A stretch of 64,000 nucleotides of DNA from Plectonema cf. radiosum LEGE 06105 (GCF_015207665.1 NZ_JADEWL010000015.1:1-64000), one strand, 5' to 3'. Shown: positions 17,370-26,722, counted from the stretch's first letter. Notes: generated from the letters alone by a model not told the origin. Numbers and translations are program-made.

Positions 17370-19652
17370 ATGACACCGGATACCCTGATGACACCGGACA
17401 AAATTTCACTAGACGGACAAACTTTCGTTCCTGCCGACCAAATTCCCATCCCAGAATGGCCTTGCGTTCTCAGTGAAAGACCACAGGCATCTTTGACTAT
17501 AAAAGATGATGACTTATTTTTAGTCACAGATACCTTGGGTAACATCGCTGGTTGTTCGCTCAATGATGTCAATCCCAGCATGGGGATGTTTTGCTGCGAT
17601 ACCCGCTTTTTGAGTCGCTTAGAACTACAAATTGAAGGGCGATCGCCAGTTTTGCTTAGCAGCACAGCGGATAAAGGATTCTCGCTTTCGGTGCTGTGTA
17701 CGAATCCTAGAATAGAAGACCGCCTCCAAGCCGATACAGTGGGTATTCGCAGGGAGTTGGTGCTTAACGGTGCCTTATTTGAGGAAATAGAAGTTTCTAA
17801 TTATAGTACGAGTACTGTCAGCTTTGAATTAAGTATTAGCTTTGATGCCGATTACGTAGATTTATTTGAAGTCCGAGGTTTTGGTCGGGAGAATCGCGGT
17901 AGGTTGCTGCGTTTAGTAGAAGCACAATCTACTGAAGCAAGTAACGACGGTGTGGTATCGGTACAAGACGGAGATAAACCAAGAAAAGAAGAAGTCTTAA
18001 CCCTTGCTTATCAAGGTTTAGATAACTTAATCATGGAATCGCGCATCCATTTCCAGCATCGTCAACCAGATTATTTTAAAGGTTATACCGCTGTTTGGCA
18101 GTTGGAATTAGCTACCCACGAAACCCAAAAACTGGGCTACCGGGTAAATATGTTTACAAATAATCAGCCCACTTCTACTGTTAGTCCTCCCGTTACTTTG
18201 GTTCAGGCGAGATCTGCCGAAATGATGGAAGAACAAAATTGGGTACAAAAGATTACCAAAATTCGTGCGGATAAAGGTACTTTTAATCGAGTTATCGAAC
18301 GCGGCGAACAAGATATGTATTTGTTGCGTCAGTCTTTTGGCAAATCTAAGACTGTTTCTGCGGGAGTACCGTGGTTTTCAACTTTGTTTGGTAGGGATTC
18401 ATTGATTACCGCTTACCAAACTTTGATGTTAAATCCGGAAATTGCCAAGGAAACTTTGACCTTACTTGCTCGTTATCAAGGTAAAGTTGATGACGAATGG
18501 CGGGAAGAAGAGCCGGGTAAAATACTCCATGAGTTGCGCTTCGGGGAGTTAGCTCGCACTCAGGAAATTCCCCACACACCTTACTACGGTACAGTTGACG
18601 CTACTCCTCTGTGGTTAATGCTTTACGCCGAGTACTTCGCTTGGACTCATGATAGCGAGACTTTAGAGCAGCTCTGGTCAAATGCTTTAGCAGCAATGGA
18701 TTGGATCGATCGCAATCTCAAGGAGACAGGCTTCCTCAGCTACTACCGTAAATCAAAGCGCGGTTTAGTTAACCAAGGTTGGAAGGATTCTGGAGACTGT
18801 ATTGTAGACCGTAAAGGAGAATTAGCAAACGGTCCAATTACCCTTTGTGAAGTCCAAGGTTATGTTTATTCAGCAAAAATGCGTCTTGCAGAAATTGCTC
18901 GGATGAAAAAGCGGCTCGATTTAGCAGATCGCTGGCAAGAAGATGCCAGAAATTTAAAAGTTCGTTTTAATCGCGATTTTTGGATTGAAGACCAAGATTT
19001 CTGTGCCTTATCTTTAGATGGCGACGGCAGACAAGTGGACAGCATTACCTCTAACCCAGGTCACTGTTTGCAGTTAGGAATTTTTACTCCTGAGAATGCC
19101 TACAGCGTTGCCGAAAGACTACGCGCACCTGATATGTTTAATGGTTGGGGTATCCGCACTTTGAGTAGTTTATCCCCCGCTTACAACCCAATGGGTTATC
19201 ATATCGGTTCCGTATGGCCTCATGATAATGCTATTATCGCCATGGGATTACGTTCCCTGGGGTTAGTTGACCAAGCTCTGGAACTTTTCCAAGGTTTGTT
19301 CGACATGACTTCTATGCAGCCTTATCAGCGTCCACCGGAATTATTTTGCGGTTACGAGCGTAACGGTGATGAAGCTCCTGTGAGGTATCCAGTGGCTTGT
19401 ACCCCCCAAGCTTGGGCTACTGGTTCTATTTTTCAGCTGCTACAAATGATGGTTAATTTAGTGCCAGACGCACCTAATAATTGCTTAAGAATTATTGATC
19501 CAGCACTACCAGAATCAATAAACAGTCTTTCTTTTCATAACTTGCGAGTTGGCTCGACAATTCTTGACTTAGAATTTGAGCGTTCTGGTAGCACTACCGC
19601 TTGTCGTGTTGCCAAAAAACGTGGAAACCTCCGAGTTGTGATTGAAGCCTAG
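17370..19652 (+). CDS. Amylo-alpha-1,6-glucosidase-type glycosidase (debranching enzyme family)
   Basis: This 760-residue protein has the two-part architecture of bacterial glycogen-debranching-like enzymes. A beta-rich N-terminal domain (about residues 30-260, including GNIAGCSLNDVNPSMGMFCCDTRFLSRLE in pieces) precedes an (alpha/alpha)6 catalytic barrel. Barrel landmarks are the LFGRDSLI loop at about 341, DATPLWL, WKDSGDCIV, and the GSVWPHDNAI segment at about 613 that usually carries an acidic catalytic neighbour. No signal peptide is visible, so it is cytoplasmic. The true substrate could be glycogen branches or another glucan or glucoside. The ATG at 17370 is followed by a duplicated ATGACACCGGA at 17385, so either may start translation. 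Confidence 0.88.
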   Translation: MTPDTLMTPDKISLDGQTFVPADQIPIPEWPCVLSERPQASLTIKDDDLFLVTDTLGNIAGCSLNDVNPSMGMFCCDTRFLSRLELQIEGRSPVLLSSTADKGFSLSVLCTNPRIEDRLQADTVGIRRELVLNGALFEEIEVSNYSTSTVSFELSISFDADYVDLFEVRGFGRENRGRLLRLVEAQSTEASNDGVVSVQDGDKPRKEEVLTLAYQGLDNLIMESRIHFQHRQPDYFKGYTAVWQLELATHETQKLGYRVNMFTNNQPTSTVSPPVTLVQARSAEMMEEQNWVQKITKIRADKGTFNRVIERGEQDMYLLRQSFGKSKTVSAGVPWFSTLFGRDSLITAYQTLMLNPEIAKETLTLLARYQGKVDDEWREEEPGKILHELRFGELARTQEIPHTPYYGTVDATPLWLMLYAEYFAWTHDSETLEQLWSNALAAMDWIDRNLKETGFLSYYRKSKRGLVNQGWKDSGDCIVDRKGELANGPITLCEVQGYVYSAKMRLAEIARMKKRLDLADRWQEDARNLKVRFNRDFWIEDQDFCALSLDGDGRQVDSITSNPGHCLQLGIFTPENAYSVAERLRAPDMFNGWGIRTLSSLSPAYNPMGYHIGSVWPHDNAIIAMGLRSLGLVDQALELFQGLFDMTSMQPYQRPPELFCGYERNGDEAPVRYPVACTPQAWATGSIFQLLQMMVNLVPDAPNNCLRIIDPALPESINSLSFHNLRVGSTILDLEFERSGSTTACRVAKKRGNLRVVIEA

Positions 19653-19706
19653 TTACAAATCAATCCAGTTCAGTTTATAAAACTGTGAATCAACGATTAA
19701 CCTAAT

Positions 19707-19741
19707 GTAGAGACGCGGAGGACATTATTTCGCGTCTCTAC
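19707..19741. terminator. Hairpin between convergent genes (core of the 92-bp element family)
   Basis: GTAGAGACGCG pairs with CGCGTCTCTAC across a short loop. The core is the same as in the element at 9627-9718 but the AGACATCT ends are missing. It separates the glycosidase from the convergent DUF2973 gene and can stop both transcripts. Confidence 0.55.
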
Positions 19742-19786
19742 AAAAGTTTAAAATCCTTTAATGTTTTTGACAGCAAATTATCACCT

Positions 19787-20134
19787 TTAACCTTCCTCAG
19801 CTTCTCCTTTACTTCCTGGGGATGATTTATAAAGAGCATCAAGCTGCTGACGAGCATCTTCAACATTAATCGAACGCATTACCAACAGCGGTTCTTTGAC
19901 AATATTGCCAGAATTATCTAATAGTTCTGGGTGGGGTACAAACTGTTTTCTTGATGTAGAAAACGGATAATTCCCTTGATTTTTACGAATTTCTTCTAAT
20001 TCAGACCTCGTAAATCCCGCTGGATAATTTGCTTCTCTACCAAAACTAAACATGATTAAATTACGAATCAAGTTGGCAACAGCTATAAAAGCAAGGATAG
20101 TAAAAGCAAGAATGTAAAGCAGTTGTAGTAGCAT
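19787..20134 (-). CDS. DUF2973 family membrane protein
   Basis: A 115-residue cyanobacterial protein of unknown function. One N-terminal membrane helix (about residues 3-32, LLQLLYILAFTILAFIAVANLI) precedes a polar region with PAGFTRSELEEIRKNQGNYP and HPELLDNSGNIVKEPLLVMRS, followed by an acidic tail. From memory this matches DUF2973, found only in cyanobacteria and often next to DUF2605. Here the DUF2605 gene lies about 200 bp upstream on the same strand, which supports the assignment. The topology suggests a short anchor with a cytoplasmic tail. Confidence 0.8.
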   Translation of the reverse strand: MLLQLLYILAFTILAFIAVANLIRNLIMFSFGREANYPAGFTRSELEEIRKNQGNYPFSTSRKQFVPHPELLDNSGNIVKEPLLVMRSINVEDARQQLDALYKSSPGSKGEAEEG

Positions 20135-20339
20135 TGACTTTTTCCTTTAAAAGCAACAAATTTTTTAAATAATCATTGACTCAGGTTTTTTACAATCTTA
20201 TTTCTGACCGTATAACTTAAGTGCGTCCATACTTAATCAAACAAATTCGCTATACAAAAATCAGATATATGTCGCATTAAATACATTTTTCCTTGAACGT
20301 CATTAATATTAAAGATGTTAAGAAAAAGTATCATTAACC

Positions 20340-20696
20340 TTATAATTGGTCTTTGTCTATGGAAACATCCTGCTCAGAGCGGAATCTCATTGCAATATTC
20401 CAGCATTCGGTAACTAGTTGATGCCAAGGCTTAAGCGTTGCCATATCAATGCCCACCTTACCTTCAGTCGCTGCAAACAACATTTTAGCTGCTTGTACTT
20501 CATCAGCCGCAACCCTTACTCGCTTCAATAAGTTAGATTGCTCCTGCGGATCTATAAATGAGAGATGCTCTGTTTCTAGAAAAGTTTGCGATTGCAGCAG
20601 CAAAGCTGAACGCGTAAACCAATACTCAAAGTCTTCCAACAATGGCTGCAAGACTGTATGAAGTAATTCAAGCTCTGGTAAATTAGAGTCTCGCAT
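20340..20696 (-). CDS. DUF2605 family protein
   Basis: A 118-residue, predominantly helical, soluble protein. LELLHTVLQPLLEDFEYWFTRS at the N-terminus and a C-terminal HQLVTECWNIAMRF helix match my recollection of the cyanobacterial DUF2605 family. Its function is unknown. It is followed after about 200 bp by the DUF2973 membrane protein in the same orientation, a pairing I believe recurs in cyanobacteria. The two may act together at the membrane, which is inference from synteny. The ATG at 20696 is the only reasonable start. Confidence 0.78.
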   Translation of the reverse strand: MRDSNLPELELLHTVLQPLLEDFEYWFTRSALLLQSQTFLETEHLSFIDPQEQSNLLKRVRVAADEVQAAKMLFAATEGKVGIDMATLKPWHQLVTECWNIAMRFRSEQDVSIDKDQL

Positions 20697-20958
20697 AAAT
20701 GAGAAAAAAAATCCGAATATTATTACTAATATTAACGTTCTTTAATATTCTTAACATTTAACGCCACACAGTTATCCAGCTAGAATCTTAAAATAATCTG
20801 TAATTTTGACTACAGTTTTATTACCATTATATATATTCACCTTCTGATCTGTACACATCCGAAAGACAGAATATTTAAACATGGGTTGATGAAAGTGATG
20901 CACTCTACCCCAAGGTCGTTAATATAGATGCAGTTCTACAATAAAATAATTTTCGCCA

Positions 20959-22806
20959 ATGGTTAAACAGCCGATATCGCCGATTGAAGAAAAAAATCAA
21001 TCAGAAAAACCTGAAAAAATCAATCTACCACGTACCAGTGAATCTGAGAATTTAAAAAAAATTCGCCATACAGCTTCTCATATTATGGCAATGGCGGTAC
21101 AAAAGCTGTTTGCTAAAAGTCAAGTTACAATTGGTCCGTGGATTGAAAATGGATTTTATTATGACTTTGATAATCCAGAACCATTTACCGAAAAAGATTT
21201 GAAAGCCATCTACAAAGAGATGGTGAAAATCATTAATCGTAAATTACCAGTTACAAGAGAAGAAGTCAGCCGCGAAGAAGCCCAACGTCGCATCCAAGAA
21301 ATTAACGAACCTTATAAATTAGAAATTCTCGAAGATATTAAACAAGAACCAATTACAATCTACCATTTGGGGGATGAATGGTGGGATTTATGTGCTGGTC
21401 CTCATTTAGAGAATACCGGGGAATTAACTGCTAAAGCGATTGAATTAGAAAGTGTTGCTGGTGCATATTGGCGCGGAGATGAGAATAAGGCACAGCTACA
21501 GCGGATTTATGGTACTGCTTGGGAAACTCCCGAACAGTTAACCGAATACAAGCGGCGTAAAGAAGAAGCAATGCGCCGCGACCATCGTAAATTGGGTAAA
21601 GAATTAGGATTATTTATATTTTCCGATTTAGTCGGACCTGGTTTACCGCTGTGGACTCCCAAAGGGACTTTATTGCGAACTCTTTTACAAGATTTTCTTC
21701 AAGAAGAACAGGTAAAACGCGGTTATTTACCAGTTGTAACGCCCCATGTTGGCAAAGTAGATTTATTTAAAAAATCGGGACACTGGCAGAAATATAAAGA
21801 AGATTTGTTTCCGATGATGGCAGAAGACGAGGAAGCCGCAGCGCAAGAGGAAGGTTTTGTTCTCAAAGCAATGAACTGTCCTTTTCACATTCAGATATAT
21901 AACAACGAACTGCGTTCCTATCGAGAACTACCAATGCGTTTGGCTGAGTTTGGTACGGTTTACCGCTACGAACAGTCTGGAGAATTAGGTGGCTTAACCC
22001 GAGTAAGGGGTTTTACCCAAGATGATGCTCATATATTTGCGACTCCCGATCAACTTGATGAAGAGTTTCTTAATGTTGTTGATTTAATTCTGTCAGTATT
22101 TAATAAATTACAACTAAAGAATTTTAAAGCCAGACTGAGTTTCCGCGATCCAGAAAACAAGGAAAAATATATTGGTTCTGATGAAGCATGGGAAAAAGCT
22201 CAAGGTGCTATCCGTCGTGCAGTAGAAAAGTTAGGAATGGCTCACTTTGAAGGTATAGGAGAAGCTGCTTTTTACGGTCCCAAATTAGATTTTATTGTTA
22301 GCGATGCCTTGGAAAGAGAATGGCAGTTAGGAACGGTACAGGTAGACTATAACTTACCCGAACGCTTCGATCTAGAATACGTTGCTGAAGATGGTACTCG
22401 TCAACGTCCGGTAATGATACACCGCGCTCCTTTTGGTTCATTAGAAAGGCTGATTGGTATTTTAATTGAAGAGTATGCAGGTGATTTTCCATTGTGGTTA
22501 GCACCAGTACAAGTCAGATTATTACCAGTCGCAGAAGCGCAATTAGATTTTACTCAAGATGTTGCCGCTCAAATGAGATTATTAAGTATTCGTGCGGAAG
22601 TAGACACCAGTGGCGACAGACTTGGTAAACTAATTCGTAATGCCGAAAAACAAAAAATTCCGGTAATGGCTGTAGTCGGGCAAAAAGAAGTAGAATCAAA
22701 TACTTTAAGTATTCGTAGCCGCGCTTCTGGAGATTTGGGAATCATCCCTGTATCCGAAGTAATGGATAATATCAAGAATGCAATTACCAATTACAGCAAC
22801 TTTTAG
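20959..22806 (+). CDS. thrS: Threonyl-tRNA synthetase, TGS-less form
   Basis: ThrRS charges tRNA-Thr and proofreads serine. The 615-residue protein starts with a short polar leader and enters the editing domain directly, with H37/H41 in HTASH and C145/H149 in CAGPH. The N-terminal TGS domain of the E. coli enzyme is therefore absent, as I recall for other cyanobacterial ThrRS. The class II core has motif 1 (PLWTPKGTLLR), motif 2 (RYEQSGELGGLTRVRGF) and motif 3 (PFGSLERLIGILIE). Zinc ligands are in AMNCPFHI, DDAH and MIHRAPF. The C-terminal anticodon-binding domain is complete. A toxin-antitoxin pair follows on the same strand. Confidence 0.95.
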   Translation: MVKQPISPIEEKNQSEKPEKINLPRTSESENLKKIRHTASHIMAMAVQKLFAKSQVTIGPWIENGFYYDFDNPEPFTEKDLKAIYKEMVKIINRKLPVTREEVSREEAQRRIQEINEPYKLEILEDIKQEPITIYHLGDEWWDLCAGPHLENTGELTAKAIELESVAGAYWRGDENKAQLQRIYGTAWETPEQLTEYKRRKEEAMRRDHRKLGKELGLFIFSDLVGPGLPLWTPKGTLLRTLLQDFLQEEQVKRGYLPVVTPHVGKVDLFKKSGHWQKYKEDLFPMMAEDEEAAAQEEGFVLKAMNCPFHIQIYNNELRSYRELPMRLAEFGTVYRYEQSGELGGLTRVRGFTQDDAHIFATPDQLDEEFLNVVDLILSVFNKLQLKNFKARLSFRDPENKEKYIGSDEAWEKAQGAIRRAVEKLGMAHFEGIGEAAFYGPKLDFIVSDALEREWQLGTVQVDYNLPERFDLEYVAEDGTRQRPVMIHRAPFGSLERLIGILIEEYAGDFPLWLAPVQVRLLPVAEAQLDFTQDVAAQMRLLSIRAEVDTSGDRLGKLIRNAEKQKIPVMAVVGQKEVESNTLSIRSRASGDLGIIPVSEVMDNIKNAITNYSNF

Positions 22807-22818
22807 TAGACAATAGAG

Positions 22819-22834
22819 ATGGGCATATGCCCAT
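22819..22834. promoter_or_regulatory. Perfect 16-bp palindrome before the antitoxin gene
   Basis: ATGGGCATATGCCCAT is perfectly symmetric and lies 43 bp upstream of the antitoxin start and 12 bp after thrS. Toxin-antitoxin operons are commonly autorepressed at such palindromes, so it is a plausible operator. It is too short and lacks the U-tail expected of a terminator. Confidence 0.5.
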
Positions 22835-22876
22835 TTCCTATTACCGAATTTATATAAATAACCAAAAAATAACATT

Positions 22877-23065
22877 ATGAGTACTCCCAAAGAAAGCATC
22901 CAATCTATTTTGAGACAGTTACCGGATGATTGTTCTGTTGAAGATATTCAATATCATCTCTATGTCAGCGAAAAAGTGCGACGTAGCCTAGAAGTAGCGG
23001 ATACTAGAGGAACAAGGACACACAATGAGGCCAAAGAACGTTTAAGCAAATGGCTTATCAAGTAG
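22877..23065 (+). CDS. Antitoxin of a ParE/RelE-type module
   Basis: A small, charged 62-residue protein (MSTPKESIQSILRQLPDDCSVEDIQY at its start, broken here for length). It is predicted to be mostly helical and ends with an EAKERLSKWLIK helix of the kind that wraps the toxin. It overlaps the toxin gene by 16 bp, the usual arrangement for coupled translation. From memory it resembles the short antitoxins with a leading S-I-L-x-L-P-DDCS-x-EDI motif that accompany cyanobacterial ParE toxins. No separate DNA-binding fold is obvious. A palindrome upstream may be its operator. Confidence 0.78.
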   Translation: MSTPKESIQSILRQLPDDCSVEDIQYHLYVSEKVRRSLEVADTRGTRTHNEAKERLSKWLIK

Positions 23066-23349
23066 TATGGTCACCTAAAGCTTTAGATGATGTAGAAGCA
23101 ATTGCCGTATATATCTCCCGTGATTCTGCTTCCTATACTGCCGCAGTCGTTAAGAAAATACTTGATGTTACTCGCAGTTTGAATCACTGTCCTTCTTCTG
23201 GTGAAATGGTGCCGGAATTCGATGACGATAGCATTAGACAACAGTTTGCCTATATGTATAGAATTATCTATCGTATCAAAGGTCAGACTGTTACCGTTGC
23301 CGCAGTCACTTACAAGAAGAAGCTCTTGGAGGAATTTGGCAAAGATTAA
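23050..23349 (+). CDS. ParE/RelE family toxin
   Basis: A 99-residue toxin of the RelE/ParE superfamily. MAYQVVWSPKALDDVEAIAVYI is the classic N-terminal strand and helix. It continues with a central helix, a C-terminal beta-sheet with FAYMYRIIYRIKGQTVTVAAV, and a basic KKK tail. YRIIYRI is typical of ParE-like members, which poison gyrase; RelE-like members cleave mRNA on the ribosome, and sequence reading alone does not settle which. The ATG at 23050 lies inside the antitoxin gene. A good terminator follows 35 bp after the stop. Confidence 0.88.
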   Translation: MAYQVVWSPKALDDVEAIAVYISRDSASYTAAVVKKILDVTRSLNHCPSSGEMVPEFDDDSIRQQFAYMYRIIYRIKGQTVTVAAVTYKKKLLEEFGKD

Positions 23350-23383
23350 TACATCTATCTAAAGCATAACTTTAACGTTAAGT

Positions 23384-23417
23384 AAAAACTCGGCTGATTT
23401 CTATAGCCGGGTTTTTT
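23384..23417 (+). terminator. Rho-independent terminator after the toxin-antitoxin pair
   Basis: AAACTCGGCT pairs with AGCCGGGTTT (one G-T pair), followed by a run of T. It ends the thrS/toxin-antitoxin direction of transcription. Confidence 0.75.
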
Positions 23418-23432
23418 CTATGGTAAGGGAGT

Positions 23433-23662
23433 CAATAGTTATGAGTTAGGAGTTAGGAGTTAGGAGCTAAGAATTATTAATCAGTGTCATCAGTGTTATC
23501 CATTTAATCTGTGTTCTAAGTTAGGAGTTAAGAGTTAGGAGCTAAGAATTATTAATCAGTGTCATCCATTTAATCTGTAGTTATGAGTTAGGAGTTAAGA
23601 GTTAGGAGTTAAGAGTTATTAATCAGTGTCATCAGTGTTATCCATTTAATCTGTGTTCTAAG
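23433..23662. repeat. Long-period repeat made of GAGTTAG heptamers and a 45-bp word
   Basis: Three copies of a block containing TTATTAATCAGTGTCATC and CCATTTAATCTGT alternate with GAGTTAG/GAGTTAA heptamers. The period is roughly 65-77 bp. The middle copy lacks the CAGTGTTAT segment, and there is no coding potential. Confidence 0.8.
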
Positions 23663-23709
23663 TTCTCCTAAATAACATCAATTGAACTAAAAAAATCAAA
23701 TATTTTGAT

Positions 23710-23772
23710 ATGACAAGTTGTCATACTTAATCAAGCAGAAAATTTTTAACTAAGACAGCTTGTCAAAGATAA
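23710..23772. promoter_or_regulatory. Palindromic sites upstream of the TonB-dependent receptor
   Basis: ATGACAAGTTGTCAT (23710-23724) is a 7-1-7 palindrome. GACAGCTTGTC (near 23754-23764) is a similar imperfect site, and TTGTTATACAA lies further down near 23797. The spacing and 7-1-7 symmetry resemble dimeric repressor sites, including Fur/Zur-type geometry, but the half-site differs from the usual TGATAAT. They lie 300-350 bp upstream of the receptor. Confidence 0.4.
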
Positions 23773-24062
23773 AAAAATACAAAACTTGTTATACAATTAG
23801 TTGACAATTTATATTATTTCCCGATAATCTTCTGTATATTCAGCAATTTAAAAACGTTCAGAGAACGAATATTCAAGATAAATAAATGTTAACAAAAAGT
23901 GATTTGCAGTAGGTAGAATATCTAGGATTTTCTGCTCGTTTTAGCATGGTTTATATGATGTGAATTGCGGTCAAATATAATCTGAAATAGCCCTGCTTGA
24001 ATTTAAAAATGAAAATTACAAACGAGTTGTACCAGAGATAGATCGAGTACAGCAAATTCTGA

Positions 24063-26243
24063 ATGCAAAAAATATTAGTGAAATCACACTTCAATTCAAT
24101 GAAAAATAATTTTTACTTGTTTTCAATTAGTTCTCTCAGTTTATTTATTGCTTTTCCATCACTTGCAGTTGATATTGACAACAATCAAATGGATTTGAAA
24201 GATAATTCCCAAACTCAATCAAATATATTGAATCTCAGTGATTTTAAATCACCCGCAACTGATGCCAGCTTCCTAACTCAACCAATAAAAAACCAGGAAA
24301 ATAACATTATTCAAATTAACAACATAAATGAAGAGGTTAATTATAGAAAAATATCTCAAAATAATAATCTAGAACCAGAAGAAACAGATGATTATGATAT
24401 TATATTAGATGTGATTGGAGAGAGAAACACTTTACCAAAATCAACACCAACTCATGTGATTGATAGGGAGGAAATTGAAAAACAAGGTGCATCGAGTGTA
24501 GCAGATGTTCTGAAAAGAATGCCGGGATTTGTCATTAATGATGTTGGTCATGGAGCAGATATTCATACAGGAACTTATTATCGTGGAGCGTCAATTAATC
24601 AGTCGGTAATTCTGATTAATGGTAGACAAATTAATACTAATATTAATACTTATCATGGTGCTACAGATTTAAATAGCATTCCTGTTGAAGCAATTGATCG
24701 AATAGAATTATATAGTGGTGCAGCAAGCAGTTTGTATGGTTCTTCCGCAGTAGGTGGAGTTATTAATATTATCACCAAACAAGGTAGTGGGAAACCAAAA
24801 CTAAATGCTACTGCCGAATTTGGTTCTTTAAATTCAAATAATCAACAATCAAGTTTTAGTGGTGGAACTGAAAATGTACGTTATAACTTGAGTTTTGAAC
24901 GCTTTTTTATCGATAATAAATACCAAGTTCCTGTAGGTGCAGCTAATCGCGATGCAGATGGTAATTTATTTAATGCCGACACTGCTACTAGTGCTTACTT
25001 TGGGAATATTGCAGTTGATTTAAATGAGAAAAACACTCTGAGTTTAGATGTGAAAACACTCAGTAGTCGGCGTGGTTTAGTTTACTTTGGTTTTCCCTTG
25101 CAAAAAGATCGACTAGACCATGATGGGTTAAACATTGGTTTAGCTTGGAAATCCCAACTTGCCGATAATTCTCAACTCACAACTACATTAGGATTTAACC
25201 AAGATTATTTTAATACATACGGTCCCACAGTTTTTGAAAACACAGAATTTTATCGTACCGGAACTTTAGATACAAAACAATTTACTGGGAGATTAGATCA
25301 TCAATGGAAAATATCTCCTAGATATCAACTTCGTTGGGGTTTGGATGTCAACAATCTCAACTTAGATGGAATTACAGACAGCACTCGTCCAGATAGAATT
25401 AGTTTGAACGAATCAGAAAATCAAAGTTTGTTGAATACAGCTTTATTTGCTGTGAATACTGTTAAAATTAACAATGCATTGCAATTTGATTTAGGATTAA
25501 GACAAAACTTTGATTCCGAGTATGGAAATTACTTTAATCCGAGTTTAGGTCTTCGTTATGGAATATCACCAAATCTTGCAGTGCGTGGAAGTTTGTCTTC
25601 TGTACAGCGAAATCCTGGTTTAGACCAAAAATATCTTTATGATACCGTACATGGATGGTTGCCAAATAGTGATTTAAAACCAGAAACTGGTTCTAATTGG
25701 ACAGCGGGAGTTGATGTTAATCTATCGTCAAATTTAACTGGTCAATTTACTTATTTTGGTAGTAGTTTAAATGACCGTTTAGGTATAATTCAAGGTCAAT
25801 GGCAAAATGTCGGATTAGTTGATACCAATGGGTTTGAAGCTGCATTAAGGTGGAATGTGACACCTAACTGGTCAACATTTTTCAACTACACTTATACTGA
25901 TGCCAAAATTAAAACTGGAGCGGAAACAGGATTACAATTAGGTTTAATTCCTTACTCGAATTTACAAGCAGGAATTGGTTACGGAAAAGATGGATGGCAA
26001 GCAAATTTATATGGCACTTATTATAGTGGCGCTCGTCGGGCTTTATTTACGGCTCCTGGAGATAAAAACACAGACTTTTCACCATCTTATTTCAATTTAG
26101 ACTTTAGCGCTCGCATACCCATTAATCAAAATTTAGGATTCACATTTTACTTAGAAAATTTATTAGGTGAACAGTACGAAAGAGTTAATAGAATTTATAG
26201 CCCTGGTTTGACTTGGAGAGTTGGTTTGAGTTCAAGTATTTAA
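24063..26243 (+). CDS. TonB-dependent outer-membrane receptor
   Basis: An outer-membrane transporter for siderophores, vitamin B12 or similar ligands, energised by TonB-ExbBD. The N-terminus has a signal peptide (hydrophobic SISSLSLFIAFPSLA), followed by a long low-complexity linker to about residue 115. The plug domain then runs from about 118 to 235 (HVIDREEIEKQGASSVADVL, IDRIELYSGAASSLYGSSAV, GGVINIITK). The rest is a 22-strand-type beta barrel ending in an aromatic-rich strand LTWRVGLSSSI. No AMIN-type N-terminal domain was recognised. The start may be 24063 or the ATG at 24099, which places the signal peptide nearer the N-terminus. Substrate unknown. Confidence 0.9.
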   Translation: MQKILVKSHFNSMKNNFYLFSISSLSLFIAFPSLAVDIDNNQMDLKDNSQTQSNILNLSDFKSPATDASFLTQPIKNQENNIIQINNINEEVNYRKISQNNNLEPEETDDYDIILDVIGERNTLPKSTPTHVIDREEIEKQGASSVADVLKRMPGFVINDVGHGADIHTGTYYRGASINQSVILINGRQINTNINTYHGATDLNSIPVEAIDRIELYSGAASSLYGSSAVGGVINIITKQGSGKPKLNATAEFGSLNSNNQQSSFSGGTENVRYNLSFERFFIDNKYQVPVGAANRDADGNLFNADTATSAYFGNIAVDLNEKNTLSLDVKTLSSRRGLVYFGFPLQKDRLDHDGLNIGLAWKSQLADNSQLTTTLGFNQDYFNTYGPTVFENTEFYRTGTLDTKQFTGRLDHQWKISPRYQLRWGLDVNNLNLDGITDSTRPDRISLNESENQSLLNTALFAVNTVKINNALQFDLGLRQNFDSEYGNYFNPSLGLRYGISPNLAVRGSLSSVQRNPGLDQKYLYDTVHGWLPNSDLKPETGSNWTAGVDVNLSSNLTGQFTYFGSSLNDRLGIIQGQWQNVGLVDTNGFEAALRWNVTPNWSTFFNYTYTDAKIKTGAETGLQLGLIPYSNLQAGIGYGKDGWQANLYGTYYSGARRALFTAPGDKNTDFSPSYFNLDFSARIPINQNLGFTFYLENLLGEQYERVNRIYSPGLTWRVGLSSSI

Positions 26244-26399
26244 ACTTTTAACTAAAAATGGTTTAATCCAAGGAATCAATCACAAATATTGCAGTCGAAT
26301 ACACTGAAAAGATGAATATTAATTATATAAATGTTAAAATCATCATTATGGTGTATGTGTTCTATTCAAATTAAAACCGCTATAATCAGCAGGATAAAA

Positions 26400-26609
26400 A
26401 TGCCAGCCATTGTTAAACTACAACTCTCTTTAGAAACTTTAGCTGAAGCTATTTCTTCCCTAGATTTAGAAGAAAAATGTCAACTTCAAGAAATAATTGA
26501 ACAACAAATTTTTGAAGCTGAAGAAGCGCTTTACGATATTAATGATGAAAATCAACTTGTACAAATTTTACAGTATAAGCATCGAAAAGATGTTTCTAGA
26601 AAAGGTTGA
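26400..26609 (+). CDS. Small conserved-type hypothetical protein, antitoxin-like
   Basis: A 69-residue acidic, mostly helical protein starting at the ATG at 26400 (MPAIVKLQLSLETLAEAI). An AGGA lies about 8 bases upstream, which is why I prefer it to earlier in-frame starts. The pattern of a short strand, SLETLAEAISSLDLEEKCQLQEIIEQQ and an acidic tail resembles small cyanobacterial antitoxin-like or DUF2281-type proteins. No toxin-like gene follows; the next gene is ndhD on the opposite strand. It could be an orphan antitoxin. Function not assigned. Confidence 0.55.
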   Translation: MPAIVKLQLSLETLAEAISSLDLEEKCQLQEIIEQQIFEAEEALYDINDENQLVQILQYKHRKDVSRKG

Positions 26610-26722
26610 TTTAGGATAAACAACTAACCAAAATTAATGGGGATGATGCAATCATCACCCCCACCCAATCTTTCTAGAATAATTTGATAGCACCAGCCCA
26701 GAATTTGATAATTTCTAATTTA

